Source: Dipteris shenzhenensis (taxonomy: Eukaryota > Polypodiophyta > Polypodiopsida > Gleicheniales). Taken from it: DNA of 64,000 nucleotides. A program made the translations under genes and the position numbers. Below, one piece after another: positions 46,310 to 56,748 of the stretch. A model generated the notes under the pieces. The model saw nothing but the letters and a program-made list of their open reading frames with translations, did not search any database and was not told the origin of the DNA. The stretch lies in the NCBI GenBank assembly GCA_047967505.1, contig CM106538.1. One strand, written 5' to 3'. The number at the start of each line of letters is the position of its first letter. Within the stretch, counting starts at the first letter, position 1.

Positions 46310-47216
46310 CTCCCAATTGCATACTTGGAGCCATCAATGTGGACATGAATTTAATATCCCAATTGGGACTATGAGGATTGGTGCTATGATTAGGTGCCAT
46401 TTTAGAAGCTCAAAGGCTTGGTCACACCTATTCGTCCAAAAGAATTCCACCACCAACTTACATAGAGGGTGGGCTATCATGGTGGCATACCACAAGATGA
46501 ATCTTTGGTAGTAACCGGCATGTCCCATAAAAATCTACACTCCTTTTGAATTCTACGGAGGTGGTCATTCCATGATGCCATGCTCCTTAGATTTGATGAG
46601 GACTACTTCAAGGCATTGTAGATGGTCTTGCTTCTTGGAATGGCTGTCATTCAAGAAGACCTGTAGAAAATTATTGAGTATGACTTGAAAGCGGTGAACA
46701 TGACTCTTTGGAATGTGGCAAGGGCATTGCATAATCTGAATGGCATGAGTCTGGAGGCAAAGATTCTTCATTCTATTTGAAATGATATTTTAGATTTATC
46801 TTTAGGAGCAATTTGCAATTGGTTGTAGCTACTAAATCCATCTACGTACCTGTACATTTCTAATCCTACCATATTTTCTAATACTGTTTCAGTTAGGGGC
46901 AAGGATATTGATCCTTGATGGTGGCAGCATTCACATTCTTTAAGTTCACACATATCTGCAGCTTCTTGTTATGTTTAGGCACAATCACGATGGGGTAAAC
47001 CCAATCGGTGTGCTCTATCTCAAAGATGAAACCTGCATATAAGATTTTCTCCAGTTCATCATACACCATGGTGCCATATTTTGGATTTGTTCTAAATGGT
47101 CCATATACCTTAGGGCGGGCACCTTCCCTAGTAGGTTTGGTATGTACTACCACTTCTAGTGAAATTCCTTTCATTTCTTTGTATGACCATGCTCGACAAT
47201 CTCGGTATTCAATCAA
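46310..47216 (-). pseudogene. Ty3/gypsy reverse transcriptase remnant
   Basis: The minus strand reads YGPFRTNPKYGTMVYDELEK, then ILYAGFIFEIEHTDWVYPIV and IVPKHNKKLQICVNLKNVNA, the classic N-terminal RT block. After a frame break come LENMVGLEMYRYVDGFSSYN (first catalytic Asp region), FASRLMPFRLCNALATFQR, and FLQVFLND in place of the YLDD box. Further on, MGHAGYYQRFILWYATMIAH with APILIVPIG is the connection domain leading to RNase H. Frame breaks and the altered catalytic box make it dead. No LTRs or other domains are visible next to it. Confidence 0.88.
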
Positions 47217-47387
47217 GAGTTCTTTTTTTTTTGTTTTAGGTCATGCTTTTAGACATGAGAGTGCAAAAGAGCATGGACAATTGGAGACAATTGCATAGAA
47301 TACAAAAGTAGAATTCAACACAATGCCCCAAATAGTCTAGGCTTCTTCCATCATGACATATTTATACTAGTTGGACTCTTCTCTATT

Positions 47388-47565
47388 TGCATGTAGGAAT
47401 TGTATGACTTTATCTCTTTATATGTAGGAATTGCATCTAGGATGCACATATAGGAATGGCATGTAGAGCTTGCATCTAGAACTTGCATGTAGAAATCGTA
47501 TGTAGGATGTACATGTGGGAATCCCATGTAGGATGTGCATGTAGGTATCGCATGTAGGATTCATA
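47388..47565. repeat. Minisatellite, about 20 bp unit (gcatgtaggat)
   Basis: Variants of 'catgtaggaattgcatctag' and 'catgtaggatgtgcatgtag' follow one another at about 20-bp intervals. Confidence 0.85.
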
Positions 47566-49150
47566 AGAGAGATTATTCCTAACCTTATTTAAGTACAAGT
47601 AGACGTTTGCTACTACTCTACACACACATTATGTGCTACTTGACTCCATGTTGACACAGAGTTAACACCTACCTATGGAGATGATGCAAGTGAGCAAAGG
47701 CTAATTTTCACCTAGTGGACGTGAAGAGATAAGTCGCTATAGCTATTTTCCAAAGCAAGCTATGGAGTTCAAACAAGGAGGTCACAATTATGCCTAGAAG
47801 CTCAACTATGTGGCTGACATCCCATTTGAGGATGTTCTTATGGAGTATTGTAGATTTTCTTGCTGTAATTGCATTTTTGTTTTGTCTTTACTCCTCCAAT
47901 TTAGGATCTATGTTGTTTTGTCTCTACAAAATCTATGTTGTTTCATCTCTACAAAATCGATGTAAGCAGTATGAAAAAAGTACTCTAAATATCACTATAT
48001 TAACTACCATGTAGTATTGATAAGAGGATATAGAGATTCCCTTAAAAACTCAACTCCATGAGCTAACAAAAAGGTTATATTCAACAACTATAAAATGATG
48101 TTGAACATGACCATAAAATATAATCACACACGGCCTAGATGATATAATATGGGGTAGAGGGAAATTCAAGAAATTTAGTAGCCACATGGACTCTAAATAT
48201 AATCACATGGCATAGAATCTAAATGTCATATATATGATATTAGACTCTAGGAAATAGTATGATAAAGTATATTCTACATCTACATAACAATTATGAACAT
48301 AATCTACAAGATGTAAGTCTATTAATGTATTACTTTATATAATCCACATTCCACATACGTTACTTACGCACATTCATACACAAAATTCATTTGACAATTT
48401 TGGAACTTCTCTTCCAAACTCTTGAATGATGTTTCTAAAGTGAATTTAAACATTTTCTAGAAATGTTTTCCCTAATTTTGAATGATAAGAAGAAATCTTA
48501 ACCCAAAACACACCACTTGTGGGACTCTAATTTTCTAAGGAGCTAATACCAAACCAATGGCAAAGATTTGGGAGGGTATCGAAATTCCGTTAAGAGCTCT
48601 TTAAAAAAGATATGATAGGACTTAAAAGTTGCAGCCTCTAATCTTTCATACCCAAAATGACTAGTTGAACACGGGAGTTCTTGAGAAGGGCAATACAATA
48701 GAGTTCAAAACGAGTCCTGCAATTTCACACGAAAGATTGCTTGGTTGCAAGGGACACCTTGTGACCAACACACACAGAGACGAGCGCATAACATTTAACA
48801 TGTGGGGTACCCAAAGAATTCAAATCCTTATCAGTTACATTTCCTGCATGTGGCCTTTTCTTGGCATTGCTCACCTCTCATCTCCGACCCTATTTGGCAT
48901 TCGTAACTCCACTGCCTTTTTTCTTTTCAAAAAGTAACTCGACTGCCTTTGCAGCCATGCATTCTTGACAATTTATGCCAAGTCCTTAGCATTCTGCATT
49001 CCTTAAAAGGCATTTTGAACCTTCTTTCGCATTCTTACTCGTCAGCTACACTGCCCATCTTGCTGTTCTTGAGAGTCCTTGCCATTGCTTCATTCCCTGG
49101 CAATTTGCATGCCGCTTTGGCACCTTAGCTCAGGACTAATTTCCTGCATT
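47566..49150. other. Gene-free stretch
   Basis: AT-rich with no coding similarity. It separates the transposon block from the GT90 gene. Confidence 0.5.
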
Positions 49151-49157
49151 CCTTGGC

Positions 49158-49420
49158 TTTTCCTACATACTTTGCTGTTGTGTATGCCCTTAATTTGCAG
49201 CAGTCCATGACTGACCTTCGTATGAACTGCCTCTGATTATACATTTTTAAAAGGTTTCTCAATTTCAATTTTAGGCGGCATTTGCACCATAATTCCTATT
49301 TTTGTGCATTCCTTGGGCATGCCAAGCCTTTTCCTAGTCTTTGTTGTGTACATCCGCTTAATGTGCAGCAGCCCCTTAGTGACCTCCGCATGAACTGCCT
49401 CTGATCGTCCAATTTTGGGA
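49158..49420. repeat. Direct duplication, about 90-bp units
   Basis: 'ccttttcctacata..ttgctgttgtgta', 'aatttgcagcagtcc' and 'atgaactgcctctgat' occur in the same order from 49156 and again from 49327. Confidence 0.8.
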
Positions 49421-49464
49421 CGCTTTGTCACCTTCGTTTTCCTTCATACCTTCACATCTATAAA

Positions 49465-49822
49465 CGTGGTCTGTGTGTGTTTCTACATCTCTGTGGCCAG
49501 CCATACCTTAGCAGTTTGCAATCTTATTTCTGTATGGTCTCCAAGTGTATGGATTCTGCAATCTTCTTCATAACATGGTATTTTAGCATTGCTTCTTATT
49601 TATAACCTTCTGAGAACTCCTGAACAAAGTGTTGTGCGTGTGTGTTTCGGCATGTCTGTGGCCGGCCATACCTTGGCAATTTGCGATCCCTGAAATTGTC
49701 ATCTTGTATGGTCTCAAGTCTATGGACTGTGCAATCTTCTTCATACATTGGTATTTTTGCATTTATAATCTTCGGCGACCTCCTGAACAATTTTGTGTGT
49801 GTGTGCGTGTGTGTGTCTGTCT
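49465..49822. repeat. Direct duplication (about 160 bp) with GT microsatellite
   Basis: A block with 'gtgtgtgtttc', 'ctgtggccagccatacctt', 'tgtatggtct' and 'gcaatcttcttcata' is present from about 49480 and again from about 49635. A (GT)n run follows at 49793-49822. It lies within about 400 bp 3' of the GT90 gene and may overlap its 3' UTR. Confidence 0.8.
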
Positions 49823-49872
49823 GTTTGGGCACACTTAACCAAACACACTTTGATTAAGAGAAACTTTGTTGG

Positions 49873-52235
49873 TTAATTTGGAGCAGCAGCCCACGACTCC
49901 TCTTCCCAGGCTCTCAATAGCTTCACGCCAGTGGTCTGCCTCTCCTTCAGCCTCTGAAGAGTATCTGAATCTTGCTCATTCAGCCTGCATGGAAGTTCCC
50001 TGCTTGCCTCCTTCACCATGGACTGCTCCATAGCTGCCTTCTCCTTGTCCTCCGCTAGGCATCGAAGAGACTCGCTGCACACCTCGGCTGCCTTCTCTGG
50101 AACCACCGGCTTGAACCTCTGCAGCTTCGCATATTGCCTTAGCAGCTGCAGCATGTAGTTGTATACATTCTTCATGCTCACGTCCTCAGCAATGTACTCT
50201 TGCCCGGCTCTTCCCATCGCCTTCGCCTGCACAAATACCCAGCCCATTTTCTATAGATATTGAGCTCCGGCAGCCCCAATAAGGAATCCGCAGAATATTG
50301 GCTGGTATAAGGCAGGAAAGAAGCAGAAAAGAAGATCAATGGCAGCAGCTATGGCGGATAGGTGGTTTTTTCCGAATGCACATAGCCACAGCCCTGTCTG
50401 TCTCTATGAGCAAAGCTGCATCAAACGCGATTCATCGATAGAGAGAGGGACACGTACCTCTTCTTGGTGAGCATTTCCCCAATCCACAGCGAATTTGATC
50501 GACTCGCACATCTTCTCTACGTTTCGCACGGGCCAAGAAGAAACAAGAGGCACAAGTCCCCGCCCGAAGAAATCGTGGTATGTTGGAGAGATGGATAGAA
50601 CCGGCGAACCGCAGGCCAGTATGTATTTCAAACTGACTGACCACGCACTTCCCTCGGCGTATATTTTGTATCTGTTGAATCGCACAAAGAGTCGATTCAA
50701 ACAGAACGATTCCAGCTAAGAGATTAATTATGAGATACGGAAATGCGCGCAGCTCTCACCTGTAATTGCATTGATCTGACAACTTGGACCGAATGAATCC
50801 GTTGCGATTCTCGGCAAACCAATCCTGCATATGTGACATGAACGGAAAGAGCACGACATTTGATGAATTAGTGCATTGCGATTTGCAGTGCCTCAAGCGG
50901 CAGGGAGCTATTCTTGAGTACGCGAATGCCAATTGCTACAAACCTGCGCGAAGATCTCAGCATTCCATGCAGGCGAGTTGCATTTCAACAGATCCAGCCG
51001 AAGATTTGCTACATGAGGATTCCCTTTCCAGTGCGCAGTTGGTCGCCTCTCCTCCCAAGATGTGTGTTTTGTGAAGTTCAGAATCCTCGATAGCTCAGCT
51101 TCCCAGCCTCCCAAGTTGACCTCTGGCCTGGAATCCGCGATCGAAGCTTATCAGTGCGCAAGTACCTTAACTCGTCTAAGGTGAGCTTCACAACATCCCT
51201 CCCATCGGCGATCTTTCCTGGAGTCTTTCACAATCTCATGCCGAAGAATCGATGCAAGGCATACTAGGAATCTTTACCATCCCCAAAAGGACCAGTCCGG
51301 AAACGGAATGTCGAAGAACTCGACAGTGCTGCAGTATCTAAACACTGGAGGCGGAATTCGTTTAGTGAAACTTTTCCTGGAGATGGTGGGAAAATCCTCG
51401 CAAGTGAACATTAGATCGACGTCTGGTACAGAGTCCGGGTAGAATTCCAAGAGCTGAAGGAGCCCCCAAACTGTGAACAGAGCCCTGGTCTGGTAGCAAG
51501 GGCGGTAAGGCTCGAGGAAGAGGCGACCATTGACGATGATCACCCGGAAAGAGGAATATTGCTTGGCGCGTTGGAGGAGAGCTTTCGTGATGCCTTTGGC
51601 CGTCCATGGCGCGAGGTCTTGGTAAATCCAGTGGAAGAAGCTGGGGCAGGAAGGAGTGGAGCTTGATTGAGATAAGTTCTGTCGACGAGGAGAAGTGTTG
51701 CGTTCGGAATTGCAGCTGGTGTATGCGCACCGGAAGACGTGGGGAGCTGTGGTGAGCTTCACCCAGAAATCTTTGGTGCTCGGCCGAAGGTTGCCTCCCA
51801 CCTTGTAGACGAGAACGTCCGCGTGCAGCTGCATCAATGGCAGACATTACGCGGTTTTTCATCGATTCAACGTCAGATCCTAGCTGATTTACATCGAGTC
51901 TAGCTGGTCTTTCATCGATTCAACGTCAGATCCTAATTCTGCGGTTACGTTTTGATCAGCCGCTATTCGAGGTGGATTCTTTTCCACCGATTCGGGCTTT
52001 ACTTCCAAGCGATTTTCATCGATTCTAGGCAGGCCGACGCAAAGCAAAACGATGAAAAACAGTGAGGAGGAGAAAAGAAGAAGGAAAAAGGAGGAGAACA
52101 GACCTTGTGAGAGGTGAAGTAAATAGCGGAAGAGGCGAAAAAGATGAGAAACAAGGAGGTGAGGAAGCGATGCTGGCCGGAGGGAAGGCAGGCGAGGGTG
52201 CAGGAGAGTCGGCTACTGCTGCCAGATCCGGCCAT
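49873..52235 (-). CDS. GT90 / CAP10-family (Rumi-like) glycosyltransferase, six exons
   Basis: Spliced model on the minus strand: exons 52235-52104, 51828-51278, 51127-50944, 50824-50760, 50671-50458 and 50226-49873. All introns are GT-AG and phases agree, giving 499 aa. Residues 1-23 are a short cytosolic tail and 24-40 a hydrophobic signal anchor, implying a type II Golgi/ER protein. The GT90 domain begins near residue 105 (CPSFFHWIYQDLAPW) and includes FRVIIVNGRLFLEPY, DVDLMFTCEDFP, PPPVFRYC, FPDWSFWGW, AHWKGNPHV and EGSAWSVSLKYILACGSPVL. The animal Rumi/POGLUT1 enzyme O-glucosylates EGF repeats; acceptors of plant homologues are mostly unknown, so substrate is not assigned. The ATG at 52235 is the first in frame with the anchor. 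Length suits plant family members. It is the only undamaged gene in the window. Remaining uncertainty: intron 1 (its phase fits, but its acceptor was chosen by frame). Confidence 0.88.
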
Positions 52236-52324
52236 GGAGGAGAAGGCCGTGTTATCGTTGAAGCTGCAGAGATTTGGGGAGAAGCTGTGCGCCGTGGAGC
52301 TTGCCGACGTTCATAGCTACAGAT

Positions 52325-52700
52325 CCACAGATTTGCGAGGAAGCTTATTGAACGCCATAGCCAGAGCTCCACAGACTTGCACGAAGCGTAAGGCTACCGC
52401 CATACACAGATGTGCGAGGAGCTTCAAATTAAACCATAGATTTTACAGGAAGCAGCTTCAATGGTCATAGCCAGAACTCGGCCGGAGAGATGTGGCGAGG
52501 AGCTGTGCTTCGAAAGCCATAGATTTGCGAGGTCGACGAAGCTGTAAACGCCATAGCTTCAAAAGCCAATATAGATTTACGCGATGGCCGGCATTACGAG
52601 ATTGTGCTTCAAAAGCCAATATAGATTTGCGAGGTCGACGAAGCTTCAAAAGCCAATATAGATTTGCGCCATGGCCGGCATTTCGAGGAGCTTGAAACGC
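52325..52700. repeat. Tandem repeats in the GT90 upstream region
   Basis: 'cttcaaaagccaatatagat' occurs three times (about 52556, 52607, 52646), 'gatttgcgagg' three times (52331, 52507, 52626) and 'gatggccggcatt' or 'catggccggcatt' twice. The repeats lie 90-470 bp upstream of the ATG on the minus strand, so they are in the presumed promoter or 5' UTR. No clear TATA box was identified. Confidence 0.8.
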
Positions 52701-52837
52701 CTTTAGATTTGAGTAAAACGAGCACCACTCATTTTTATATATTATCCCCCTTTGATTCATTTCACTTTTCAAGTTCCAACCCGATGTCTCTCTGTTCACT
52801 ACCATGTGGTCACACCAATATGCGAATGCCTTTCCTT

Positions 52838-53461
52838 CTATGGACTGTCCTTCCTTCTATGGAATACCCTCCGGTCACACCAATATGCGAATGTCCTTCT
52901 TGTTGTGAGTGTGTCAAATGCATTGTTATTGCACCAGCTCCCGTCATTTCCCCACCCGTAGATTGTTGTTGGCCCTTTGTTGATCAGGTACGTGTGGTGG
53001 TGGTGGAGCATGACAACGTCTTGCAGCCGCCGTGCCATTTGCACGGAGGAGTGGTTCATGTCAATGTTGAAATCACCGAGTGCATATGTAGTTGTAGATG
53101 GTGGAACAAGTTGCATGAGGTTGTGCATCATTCGTAGTAGAGACTCTTGTTTTGTTTTGGGTGATTTGTATGTGTTGAGTATTCCGACTATTTCTTTTTC
53201 ATTGATTTCGAACATTGTGAGTTGGATCTGGCACTTGTCAATCTCGATGTGACTCTCTTGGATAAGATGCAGAACTAGTCTGTAGCAATGCCCACACCAT
53301 CGTGTCTGTAGATACCTAAAAGCGGAGGTAATGTTGCTATATACATGCAGCGGGCATAGGATAGCTGTCCTCTCTAAGATCCCCGAGCTTGAAATGTCAT
53401 GTGCATAATGAAGGAGGGATCTCATGTTGAGTGTCAGAAGTAGCGAACTTGTATTCTTCAC
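52838..53461 (-). pseudogene. EEP-type endonuclease domain, 3' part of Helentron-like protein
   Basis: A 207-codon frame. LLTLNMRSLLHYAHDI matches the start of exonuclease-endonuclease-phosphatase domains (catalytic Asn in LNxRSL). IVGILNTYKSPKTKQESLL is followed by YALGDFNIDMNHS, with the catalytic D and N of the GDFN motif. The C-terminal SDH or DHI motif is not evident in this frame. It lies in the same frame as the preceding helicase C-terminal piece (53600-53806) with no LINE-type RT following. Helicase followed by EEP is the order in Helentron/Helitron2 elements. A non-LTR retrotransposon endonuclease adjacent by chance is the alternative. Confidence 0.7.
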
Positions 53462-53599
53462 GTTGGAGATGTCATCCCTTTCGAATGGCCACCAGCGGCA
53501 GTGGCGGGTGTCCCTCAGTCTGAAAATTTCTTGTTTAACCGAAGAGTCAACTTTGATGTGTCTGTGCTCCAGCCTTGAGAGAAGGAAAGGTTTGAGGGC

Positions 53600-54889
53600 T
53601 CACGGATGCGCAATAGTGCAGTGTAAACCAGTCAGTGGGCATGTATTCCTTTTGGGTCGAAAGCGATTTACTGCATTGTAAGTCCTTGTGATCGGTGCAC
53701 TGTTCTTGCTATTGCAGGCTACAGGGGGAATTGTTTTCATAATATCGTGTTGAAGTGGTTCTTTCCAACCTGGAACTCGCGGACGACTTGCAGGATGGGT
53801 GTCCAATGTCTCGGAGTGTCATCCTTGTAAACATGTCGGTTCTCTGAATGTGATCTCAATCCAGAGCATGGGTCATTGAAGAGCATCCAAATGACATATA
53901 GCTTGGCGTCAGTGTTGCTGTCCATGAACACCCCATCTGCACCATTAACAATCCCATCTGCGACATCCAAGTTCCCGAAACAAATGTCTATAATCATCCC
54001 CCTTTTCAGGCGTAATTCTGCAAGAAGCCCACCTGTCTGTCGCGGGTCTGATGGCACTCTGATGGATTTACTGCAAGTCTTGTGCCTTATGTCTTTTGCG
54101 AGCAGCACGTGAGGTATTGTTTGAGTCGTTATGGATGTCCTTGGTAGCGTTTGTGTAGAAAAGGTGAGGAATTATGTGCTTTTCTGGTGGGTTTTTCATG
54201 TGTTCATTGTTAAAGATCTCGAGGTTGGCATCCAATTGGCATCCTATCCTGATCTTGTTGAGCAATGTGAGGAAGCGTTTGTCTTGGTGGCGCATCGGCT
54301 TTCGCAACTCCTAGTAAAGGAGCATGCTTCGCCAAAAGGACCCTAGCATGATTGACGAGGTGGCTTTGTCATGGAAAATCCATGAATCCTTGGTTGGGCT
54401 TACTTGGTAGAAGTCTTCACATAGCAGAACATCAACTCCACCAAAAGGCTGGTCGTGGTTGTGCTTGATTTCTCTCATGCGAGAGTCTACGACAGCAAAG
54501 GTGTTGCGGCCAACCAAGGATATCTCGTCAATAACTAGTAGTTGCACCTCTTTGGATGCTTCTGAAAGCTACTGTAGTTTTTCCCCTGAAAGCGATGTGT
54601 AGGTCGATGAAAGCAATGGAAGGTGAAGCGCTCCATGTATAGTCATTCCACCAATTGCGTGAGTGGCTCTTCCAATGTAAGGGAGCAAGATTAACCCGGG
54701 CAAGTCAACATTAGATGTGTCTTTGTGCGAGTAGAAGCAGAGCAGTGCTTGAACTAACAACATGAGCGTGAATGTTTTTCCAGTACCTGCCTCTCCAGAG
54801 AGTAGTAGATGGAATTGTCGGCTAGGATTGATGACCTTCTTGAGCATGATGTCATTTCTTAGTATTCTTAGTAAGACCAGTTTGATCAA
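53600..54889 (-). pseudogene. PIF1-family helicase, Helitron/Helentron-like
   Basis: The minus strand has Walker A GEAGTGKTF (residues 32-40 of the first frame), RATHAIGGMTIHGAL, then after TAG (54569) Walker B LLVIDEISLVG (54547 frame) and FGGVDVLLCEDFYQVSP. After another TAG (54311) it reads ELRKPMRHQDKRFLTLLNKI. Frameshifts near 54100 and 53760 follow. The C-terminal part has GLLAELRLKRGMIIDICFGN then DGIVNGADGVF, the PIF1 'LRLK.Ga.vml..N.d...GlvNG' block, and CPLTGLHCTIAH, a degraded form of the last motif. No Rep/HUH nuclease is seen upstream to 56.6 kb, so the element is 5'-truncated. It is broken and inactive. Confidence 0.82.
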
Positions 54890-55689
54890 AGCATGAGAAA
54901 GTCCATATAGACTAGAAAAAAAAAGCTTTAAATTAATTAGTAACCTCTCTCTTTTTCCTTACCCTCCTCTCCCTCTCTTTCCATCTCTCCCTATTAACAT
55001 GCTCACAAGAAGATAATACAAATGAATAAGTTTGAACTTCTCTTCCCCACAACTGAATGTGTAGCTTATTCAAACATTCTTCACTATTTAAAACTTTCTA
55101 CTCCTTAAACAAATTCTATAGTAGAGATATTTTTCCATCTCCTATAACATACCTCCCTAATGAGCTATCCCAGAGGGGGGTCAACATTTTTATAGTAGAT
55201 ACATTTTTCTATTGTCCTCCTGCATAGCTCATCGGCGAGCTATGCAAGAGGGGGTCAAATGTTTTAGAATGGATACCTTTTTCCATTCCCATTCCACATA
55301 TATTGCCACTGAGGTATGCCAGATGTTGATCTTAAACATATTTTTCCATCGCCCTCTAACATAGCTCACCAGTGAGCTATGTTAGAGGTGGTCCAAAATT
55401 ATAGGCCCAAAACCCAACTACATGATAAGAAGACTATGTGTTTTAAATCTCAGCCAAAAACACCTCACTAAGAGGACCTTGCTTGGTTCTAAAAACAACA
55501 TAGAGACCATGATAGATATAACTATAACCTTTCCATGTAACATAGCTTCATATAGGTGATCCACCCAAATTTCGCAGAGGGCTTTCAAAGTTGACTAAGG
55601 TTCTCAACCGGATGACATCGGAGTTTCAACCGCTCAAAGCCAAGCTTTCAAAGTTGACGAGTAGTTCGTGACGAGCCCAAATAGTAGAG
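54890..55689. other. Non-coding stretch with hairpin repeats
   Basis: Upstream of the helicase remnant. No protein similarity; the hairpin-bearing repeat is annotated separately. Confidence 0.5.
55113..55400. repeat. Tandem units each carrying an inverted repeat
   Basis: Three diverged units contain 'catttttc(t/c)at' next to a palindromic block: gcatagctc-atcggc-gagctatgc (about 55222-55245) and taacatagctcaccagtgag followed by ctatgtta (about 55358-55386); the first unit has only one arm. The following phrase 'gagggggtcaa' is also repeated. Each palindrome could fold as a hairpin. Confidence 0.7.
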
Positions 55690-56560
55690 GAGCTTGAGCA
55701 GCATTCCAAGTGGGATATGGTCATCAACACAGAGAGAGAGTCTATCATGAGAGAAGGTCGTGAGGGAGTTTAAGAGTGTAGAGAGTCATGAGGCATGAGG
55801 GAGCTTGAGAGCATAGAGAGCTTGAGGGAGTCATGAGAGACGGTCCTAAGGGAGCTTGAGAGCATTGAGGGTGGATGAACAGAGAGTCATGAGAGATGGT
55901 TATGAGGGAGCTTGAGAGCATAGAGAGAGAATTGTGAGAGAAGGTTGTTAGGAACTTGAGGGAGAAGGGTGTAGAGAGCGTGAGAGAAGGTTGTAGAGCA
56001 TAGAGTCACAAAACTGAGGTTGTAGGGAGCGTATGAGCATAGAGCGTCAAAGAAGGTTGTAGGGAGATTGAGGGAGCTTAGGAGCATATAGGTTGTAGGG
56101 AGCTTGAGGGAGCATAGGAGCCGTGAATAGACGTTGATAGGAAGAGATGTAAGAGTAAGAGGCAAGATGTGAGAGTAAGAGATACTAGATAGGGAGAGAC
56201 CTTAAAATGCAAAGTTAGATAGGGAGCGAAAGAGAGAGCGTAGGAGGTAGAATGAGATAGCGTAAGAGATAGGGAAATAAAGAATGATGGAAATCGAGAG
56301 AGATCCAGCAGAGATAGGGAGGTTGAGAGATAGGGAGATAGAGCATAAGAGAGAGAGAGAGATAGAGCTAAAGAGAGACATAAGAGGTCGAGGACAGCGA
56401 GAGGAAGTCAAGAGAGAGGAGAGAGGAAGTAAGAGAGAGAAGAGAGAGGAAAGACGATAGAGAGATAGGGAGAGAAAGATAACTGTCGCGATGAGGAAAT
56501 GGAATAGAGAGAGAGAAGATAGACACATAGGATTAGGGTTTAGTCACGATTAGAGAGAAA
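55690..56560. repeat. Long GA-rich polypurine tract
   Basis: Almost 900 bp of gagagag, 'gggagcttgagagcata' and 'agagatagggaga' sequence on the plus strand. The Ser/Leu-rich minus-strand frames here are composition artefacts. Just after it, 'agggtttagtcac' occurs twice (near 56537 and 56610). Confidence 0.85.
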
Positions 56561-56748
56561 GATACTGTGTAGGGATGGAATAGAGGAAGAGAAGATAGAG
56601 AGATAGGGTTAGGGTTTAGTCACTCTTAGGGCTTGTTTGTTTTGCACTAATCTTTTCCCTCTCAGTATCTGTGATTATGCTCCTTTTGTTAGGGCAACTC
56701 CTGTTTTGGACGACTCCTTTCCTAAGCTTGTAGCCCTTCATTATTGCT

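Larger units (their letters stand above)
52838..54889 (-). mobile_element. Truncated Helentron-like rolling-circle transposon remnant
   Basis: Combines the PIF1-type helicase and the downstream EEP domain. The Rep (HUH) domain and the termini are not found. The fragment sits about 0.6 kb upstream of the GT90 start codon, on the same strand. Helicase-endonuclease fusion is established for Helentrons of animals, fungi and oomycetes; whether this represents a plant lineage of that group is inference. Confidence 0.6.

Noticed and set aside
49630-49857. Cys/Val-rich plus-strand ORFs near the GT repeat
   Set aside because: Translation of a (GT)n run and a duplicated block; no real protein signal.
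52062-52470. Plus-strand ORFs rich in Arg/Glu/Gly opposite the first exon of GT90
   Set aside because: They are antisense shadows of the GC-rich first exon and upstream repeats of the GT90 gene.
56202-56528. Ser/Leu-rich minus-strand frame as a membrane protein
   Set aside because: It is the complement of a GA-rich simple tract; length and hydrophobicity come from composition.
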